From positions 129,251-193,250 of the forward strand of contig NZ_JBIQLE010000003.1 of assembly GCF_044464525.1 (NCBI RefSeq): a DNA stretch of 64,000 nucleotides, given 5' to 3'. The position numbers and the translations under genes are program-made. Positions 59,803 through 64,000 of this stretch are shown here, piece by piece. The DNA is from Pusillimonas sp044464525 (GTDB lineage Bacteria; Pseudomonadota; Gammaproteobacteria; Burkholderiales; Burkholderiaceae_B). Under the pieces are notes generated by a model that searched no databases, had not been told where the DNA came from, and saw only the letters and a program-made list of their open reading frames with translations. The first letter of the stretch is position 1. Every line of letters starts with the position of its first letter.

Positions 59803-62138
59803 GCCCCCACCTGCTCGGCGTAGGCCGCTGCGCGCTCGAAGTTGGTTTCAAGCTGCTTCTTCGCAGGGAAGTACTGCTTGGGCCAGCTGATGTCGGTGTA
59901 GCCGATGTGGGCCGCTTCGCGCAAAGTCCAGGCGGCGTCCGCCAGGTGCGGACGAGCCAGCGCGCACAAGTCGGCGCGACCCGAGGCGATGATGCTGTTG
60001 ACGTGGTCGGCTTCGAAGATGGCGCCCACTGCGATGGTGGGGATGCCGGCTTCGTTGCGGACCCGATCGGAGAAAGGCGTTTGATACATGCGGCCATAGA
60101 CTGGCTGCTCGTCCTTGCTGACCTGGCCGGAAGAGCAGTCGATCATGTCGGCGCCCGCCGCCTTGAACATGCGTGCGATCTCGACCGCGTCGTCGGGCGT
60201 GATGCCGCCCTCAACCCAGTCGTGAGCCGAGATACGCACCGACATGGGCAGGTTCTGGGGCCACGCCTCGCGCATGGCGCGGAAGACCTCCAGCGGATAG
60301 CGCATACGGTTTTCAAGCGAGCCGCCGTAGTCGTCGTCGCGCTGGTTGGTAAGCGGCGAAACGAAGCTGGACAGCAGATAACCATGAGCGCAGTGCATCT
60401 CGAGCCAGTCGAACCCGGCTGCCGCGGCGCGGCGCGTGGCGGCGACGTGCTCGTCGCGTACTTGGTCCATTTGCTCGCGCGTCATGGCCTGGGGCACCTG
60501 TGAGATGCCTTCAATGTAAGGAATGGCGGATGCCGACACCAGCGGCCAGTTGCCGGAATCGAGCGGCATGTCGGTGCCTTCCCAGCTTACTTTGGTGGAG
60601 CCCTTGCGGCCGGCATGACCGATCTGCATGCCGATCTTGGCCTGGGTATTTTCGTGGACGAAGTCGACGATGCGCTTGAACGCAGCCGCCTGTTCGTCGT
60701 TCCAGAGGCCGGGGCACCCCGGGGTGATGCGCCCTTCGGGTGAGACACATGTCATTTCGACCATGACCAGGCCGGCGCCGCCCATGGCGCGCGAGCCCAG
60801 ATGAACCAGGTGGAAGTCGCCGGGCACGCCCTCGACGCACGAGTACATGGCCATGGGCGATACGACGATGCGATTGGCAAGCGTGATGTCGCGCGCCGTG
60901 AAGGGTGTCAGCATGGGCGGCACCGGGCGTTCGGAAAGCGAACTGGCGCCGGCCTTGTCGGCAAGCCAGCGCTCGTAACCTTCTAGCCACTTGGGATCGC
61001 GCAAACGCAGGTTCTCGTGCGAAATGCGCTGCGAGCGGGTCAGCAGCGAATAGCTGAACTGCTCAGGTTCGAATTCGGCGTAGCGCGCGACGTTCTCGAA
61101 CCATTCGGTGGAGTTTCGGGCCGCGTTTTGTATTTTCAAGACTTCGACGCTGCGGACCTCTTGATAATGATCCAGTCCGGCTTTGAGGTCGAGGTTCTGG
61201 GCGATGAGCGAACGGTTCAGTTCGATCGCATCTTCAAGCGCCAGCTTGGTGCCCGACCCGATGGAAAAGTGAGCCGTGTGCGCGGCGTCGCCCATCAGCA
61301 CGATGGGAACGTTGCGCCCGTCGGGCAAAGTTTGGTAGTGCACCCAGGTATCGCAAATAACGCGTGGGAAGCGGATCCAGATGGCCGAACCACGCAAGTG
61401 CGTGGCGTTGCTGACCAGGGGGTTGCCGTCAAGCCATGGGGCGAACAGCTTTTCGCAATAAGCAATGCCTTCTTCCTGGCTCATGGTGTCAAGGCCGGCG
61501 GCCTGCCAGGTTTCATCCAGGGTTTCGACAATGAAGGTCGACATGCCGGGTTCGAATTGGTAGACATGCGCCTGGAACCAGCCGTGTTCGGTGTTCACGA
61601 AGGCGAAGGTGAAAGCATCGAATTTCTTCTCGGTGCCCAGCCAGACGAAACGGCACTGCCGCGTGTCGATATCTGGTTTGTAGGTATCTTCGTAGCGCGT
61701 GCGTATGCGGCTGTTCAAGCCGTCCGAAGCGATAACCAGGTCGGCTTCGTATTTTTGGGCGATTTCCTGGTCGTCGGCAACGTCAGTTTCAAAAACAAGT
61801 TTGACGCCGACCTCTTCGCATCGCGCCTGCAGGATGTTGAGCAGCTTCTTGCGCCCGATGCCGATAAAGCCATGACCGCCGCTACGTACGCTTTGATCGC
61901 GGTAGTGGATTTCAATATCGTCCCAATGATTGAACGCCTCGCTGATCTGCTCTGCGGAAACCGGATCGGCTTCGCGCAAATTACCAAGAGTAGCGTCTGA
62001 AAACACCACGCCCCAGCCAAAGGTGTCGTAAGGTTTATTTCGCTCAATGACTGTGATTTCGTGACGTGGATCGCTGAGCTTCATCAACAAGCCGAAATAC
62101 AAGCCTGCGGGCCCGCCGCCGATACATACTATTTTCAT
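59799..62138 (-). CDS. Bifunctional FAD monooxygenase/flavin reductase (2-aminobenzoyl-CoA or salicylyl-CoA type)
   Basis: The 779-aa fusion has an N-terminal salicylate-hydroxylase-like FAD domain (CIGGGPAGLYFG at 5-16; GDAAHTAHFSIGSG at 283-296) and a C-terminal old-yellow-enzyme barrel from about 410 (FTARDITLANRIVVSPM, GHAGRKGS, HCAHGYLLSSFVSPLTNQR). This architecture is known for 2-aminobenzoyl-CoA monooxygenase/reductase of Azoarcus and for salicylyl-CoA 5-hydroxylase-type proteins. It hydroxylates and, in the first case, reduces the ring of a CoA-bound substrate. The start at 62138 has CGGAGC upstream. It heads the operon ending with the Rid-family gene. Confidence 0.9.
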   Translation of the reverse strand: MKIVCIGGGPAGLYFGLLMKLSDPRHEITVIERNKPYDTFGWGVVFSDATLGNLREADPVSAEQISEAFNHWDDIEIHYRDQSVRSGGHGFIGIGRKKLLNILQARCEEVGVKLVFETDVADDQEIAQKYEADLVIASDGLNSRIRTRYEDTYKPDIDTRQCRFVWLGTEKKFDAFTFAFVNTEHGWFQAHVYQFEPGMSTFIVETLDETWQAAGLDTMSQEEGIAYCEKLFAPWLDGNPLVSNATHLRGSAIWIRFPRVICDTWVHYQTLPDGRNVPIVLMGDAAHTAHFSIGSGTKLALEDAIELNRSLIAQNLDLKAGLDHYQEVRSVEVLKIQNAARNSTEWFENVARYAEFEPEQFSYSLLTRSQRISHENLRLRDPKWLEGYERWLADKAGASSLSERPVPPMLTPFTARDITLANRIVVSPMAMYSCVEGVPGDFHLVHLGSRAMGGAGLVMVEMTCVSPEGRITPGCPGLWNDEQAAAFKRIVDFVHENTQAKIGMQIGHAGRKGSTKVSWEGTDMPLDSGNWPLVSASAIPYIEGISQVPQAMTREQMDQVRDEHVAATRRAAAAGFDWLEMHCAHGYLLSSFVSPLTNQRDDDYGGSLENRMRYPLEVFRAMREAWPQNLPMSVRISAHDWVEGGITPDDAVEIARMFKAAGADMIDCSSGQVSKDEQPVYGRMYQTPFSDRVRNEAGIPTIAVGAIFEADHVNSIIASGRADLCALARPHLADAAWTLREAAHIGYTDISWPKQYFPAKKQLETNFERAAAYAEQVGA

Positions 62139-62206
62139 GCTAGCTCCGTGTGTGTGTCTACGGGAAGCGATAGGCCCGATTGCCGGCCCACGCCACAAAT
62201 CGAATT

Positions 62207-62224
62207 TAGTTTAGGCTTAAACTA
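62207..62224. promoter_or_regulatory. Operator 1 of the CoA-pathway operon
   Basis: TAGTTTA-GGCT-TAAACTA is a perfect inverted repeat with 7-bp arms, 68 bases before the start of the bifunctional hydroxylase gene. It is a probable site for the divergent MarR protein. Confidence 0.65.
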
Positions 62225-62307
62225 TATCGCCAAAAAATCCTGTGTGCAATAGGTTTTTCCCACAGGAGCGGCAATGACTGCTTTTTCAGATGTTTACAGT
62301 TATCATG

Positions 62308-62327
62308 TTAGTTGAAGATTAAACTAA
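62308..62327. promoter_or_regulatory. Operator 2, proximal to the MarR gene
   Basis: TTAGTT and AACTAA are inverted around 8 bases, and the right half TTAAACTAA matches the half-site of operator 1. It lies 30 bases before the MarR start, so the regulator may control itself as well. Confidence 0.55.
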
Positions 62328-62357
62328 ACCCCTCGTCAATGGCTTGGCTGTAACCAC

Positions 62358-62876
62358 ATGAACGATATCTCCGCTTCGTCGGCCGCAATTGAAGAAACCC
62401 CCGATCTCGAGACCCTCACCGGCCCCGAGGATCACGACGATTTGCGCCTATGGCTTCGTTTGCTTACTTGCTGCAATCTCATCGAGGGCGACATCCGGGG
62501 CCGCTTGCGCACCGAATACGAAACCACTTTGCCTCGTTTCGACCTCATGGCTCAATTACAGCGCGCCCCCGAGGGCATGAAAATGAGCGAGCTGTCACGC
62601 CACATGATGGTCACCAACGGAAACATCACCGGCATCACCGATCAGCTCGAGAAAGAAGGAATGGTTCAGCGCAACAAAGTGCTCACCGACCGGCGCAGCT
62701 CTCTGATCAAGCTTACGCCCAAAGGCAGGCGCGCCTTCAAGCACATGGCCAATTCGCACGAGCAATGGATTCAAGACCTTTTCTCGGGCCTGTCCGAAAA
62801 AAGCCGAAAAGGCCTCTTCGAGGCTTTGGGCGAACTCAAGCTCGTCGCCCAAACCCGGCTCATGCCGCGCGCCTGA
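62358..62876 (+). CDS. MarR-family transcriptional regulator
   Basis: The 172-aa protein has a MarR winged helix: PRFDLMAQLQRAPEGMKMSELSRHMMVTNGNITGITDQLEKEGMVQRN and a basic wing TDRRSSLIKLTPKGRRAF. It is divergent from the CoA-pathway operon, with two related operators between them. Regulators of this sort are usually released by the aryl-CoA intermediate; that is inference. Confidence 0.9.
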   Translation: MNDISASSAAIEETPDLETLTGPEDHDDLRLWLRLLTCCNLIEGDIRGRLRTEYETTLPRFDLMAQLQRAPEGMKMSELSRHMMVTNGNITGITDQLEKEGMVQRNKVLTDRRSSLIKLTPKGRRAFKHMANSHEQWIQDLFSGLSEKSRKGLFEALGELKLVAQTRLMPRA

Positions 62877-62894
62877 AGCGGGGCCCTGCAAAAA

Positions 62895-62914
62895 GGCGCC
62901 GGCTGCGCCCTTTT
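62895..62914 (+). terminator. Weak rho-independent terminator after MarR
   Basis: GGCGC/GCGCC stem with CGGCT loop, preceded by AAAAA and followed by CTTTTC, 19 bases past the MarR stop. The stem is short and the T tract brief. Confidence 0.5.
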
Positions 62915-63034
62915 CAAACATGGGCAACAGCTGCTTCCGCCCCGCCCGGCTTCAAGTAAACTGACGCCCTGCGCCCAATAGACGCCTGCATTCAGGCGCA
63001 AAGCGGCGCTCAACTTTCTTTATCGAGCTGCTCC

Positions 63035-64000
63035 ATGGCCGTCAACCTGATCACCCCATCCGAATCAGAAATTCATCCCATCGACGGGGTCGATATCGGC
63101 ATCGCCGAAGCCGGCATCCGCAAGGCCCGGCATAAAGACCTGACCGTGTTCCGTTTGACGCAGGGTTCCGCGGTGGCGGGCGTCTTTACACAAAATCGTT
63201 TCCGCGCCGCCCCTGTGCAGGTATGCGAAAGCCACTTGGCGGGCGGCAGCGATATACGCGCCTTGGTCATCAATACCGGCAACGCCAACGCGGGCACGGG
63301 ACAAAGCGGCATGGACGCAACCCTGGAAACCTGCAATAGAGCCGCTTCGCTACTGGGGTTGCAAGCCGAGCAGATACTACCCTTTTCCACCGGCGTCATA
63401 CTTGAACCCCTGCCGGTTGATCGACTGGTGGCGGCGCTTCCCGCGGCAATCAAGGGCCTCGACAAGGCCAATTGGCTGCCGGCCGCATACAGCATCATGA
63501 CCACCGACACCCAGCCGAAGGTATCCTCGCAACGCCTGCGCATCGGCGACCATGAGGTTTCGATCACGGGCATAAGCAAAGGCGCCGGCATGATCCGGCC
63601 CAACATGGCCACCATGCTGGGCTTCCTGGCCACCGACGCCGCTGTTCCGGCGAATTTGCTCGCTGACATGACGCGCAGCATCGCCGACCGCTCTTTCAAT
63701 CGCATCACCGTTGACGGCGACACTTCCACCAACGACTCGTTCATCACCATTGCCACGGGACGCGGCGACCTCAGCGTCGACTCTGTCTCTTCGCCCCACT
63801 ATCAGGCTTTGTACGATGCGCTCGCCGCCTCAGCCTTGGAGCTTGCGCAGAAAATCGTACGCGACGCCGAAGGCGCCACCAAGTTCATGACCATACAGGT
63901 CGATGAAGCGGCCCATAGCGCCGAGGCGCTTCAGGTGGCCTATGCAGTCGCCCATTCTCCATTGGTGAAAACGGCCTTCTACGCGTCCGACCCCAACCTG
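63035..64000 (+). CDS. argJ: Bifunctional glutamate N-acetyltransferase/amino-acid acetyltransferase (partial)
   Basis: The first 322 codons are present and the frame is open at the window edge. ArgJ transfers acetyl groups from N-acetylornithine to glutamate in arginine synthesis. Visible are TQNRFRAAPV, ALVINTGNANAGTG, FSTGVI, KGAGMIRPNMATMLGF with the Thr at which the precursor cleaves itself, and TVDGDTSTNDSF. It resumes housekeeping content and marks the right edge of the catabolic island. Confidence 0.95.
   Translation, partial: MAVNLITPSESEIHPIDGVDIGIAEAGIRKARHKDLTVFRLTQGSAVAGVFTQNRFRAAPVQVCESHLAGGSDIRALVINTGNANAGTGQSGMDATLETCNRAASLLGLQAEQILPFSTGVILEPLPVDRLVAALPAAIKGLDKANWLPAAYSIMTTDTQPKVSSQRLRIGDHEVSITGISKGAGMIRPNMATMLGFLATDAAVPANLLADMTRSIADRSFNRITVDGDTSTNDSFITIATGRGDLSVDSVSSPHYQALYDALAASALELAQKIVRDAEGATKFMTIQVDEAAHSAEALQVAYAVAHSPLVKTAFYASDPNL

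Noticed and set aside
1..64000. CRISPR array, prophage, insertion sequence, tRNA or rRNA
   Set aside because: No regular short repeats, phage genes, transposases, or stable RNA gene patterns were found on reading.

Overview
The window reads as a chromosomal segment of a betaproteobacterium of the Burkholderiales, most likely Alcaligenaceae (Bordetella/Pusillimonas-like). The basis is the packed, high-GC housekeeping block at the left end (mpl, an RNB-family RNase, tonB, aroE, mtgA, lptG, apaH, plsC, ruvX, yqgE, rubredoxin, thiD, thiE, hemL) and the style of the catabolic genes. The taxonomic call is an inference from gene content. No rRNA, tRNA, CRISPR array, transposase or integrase was seen.

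Layout. (1) 32-14521: housekeeping genes, mostly on the + strand, with a minus-strand block plsC/ruvX/yqgE/rubredoxin. (2) 14614-19510: an unusual Rieske oxygenase operon. It has an alpha subunit, an unknown 130-aa protein, an NTF2-like protein, a NuoF-like flavoprotein and a thioredoxin-like [2Fe-2S] protein. A large inverted repeat precedes it and an AraC regulator follows it. (3) 19584-25388: a NicX/M29-type metalloprotein, a GntR regulator, a tricarballylate-type dehydrogenase pair (tcuA, tcuB) with a palindromic operator, and a polysaccharide-deacetylase-like hydrolase. (4) 25528-35186: a three-subunit xanthine-dehydrogenase-type molybdenum hydroxylase with CoxG, an acyl-CoA ligase, a thioesterase, a zinc-free quinone oxidoreductase, an XRE regulator and a class II aldolase. 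(5) 35233-44138: a NicAB-like nicotinate-dehydrogenase-type system containing a degenerate molybdopterin domain fused to a three-haem cytochrome c, then a LysR regulator, an amidase and a maleamate-amidase-like isochorismatase. A 10-N assembly gap lies inside the molybdopterin subunit. (6) 44190-48885: a branched-chain-type ABC transporter. (7) 49262-54587: a three-component ring-hydroxylating dioxygenase (anthranilate/salicylate type), a MarR regulator and a dihydroxybenzoate-decarboxylase-like amidohydrolase. (8) 54837-62876: an operon for CoA-dependent aerobic aminobenzoate (or salicylate) breakdown and its MarR regulator. (9) 63035 to the end: argJ, cut by the window edge.

Regions 2-8 form about 48 kb of aromatic or N-heteroaromatic catabolism between hemL and argJ. 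Likely jobs are uptake (ABC transporter), hydroxylation of heteroaromatic rings (two molybdenum hydroxylases), amide and amine removal (amidase, isochorismatase-family amidase, Rid protein), ring hydroxylation (two Rieske systems) and CoA-linked ring breakdown. At least seven regulators lie in the island. Several promoter regions carry clear inverted repeats, and five share an ACCA-n4-type motif suggesting one common regulator. Substrates are inferred from families and are not proven by the sequence.
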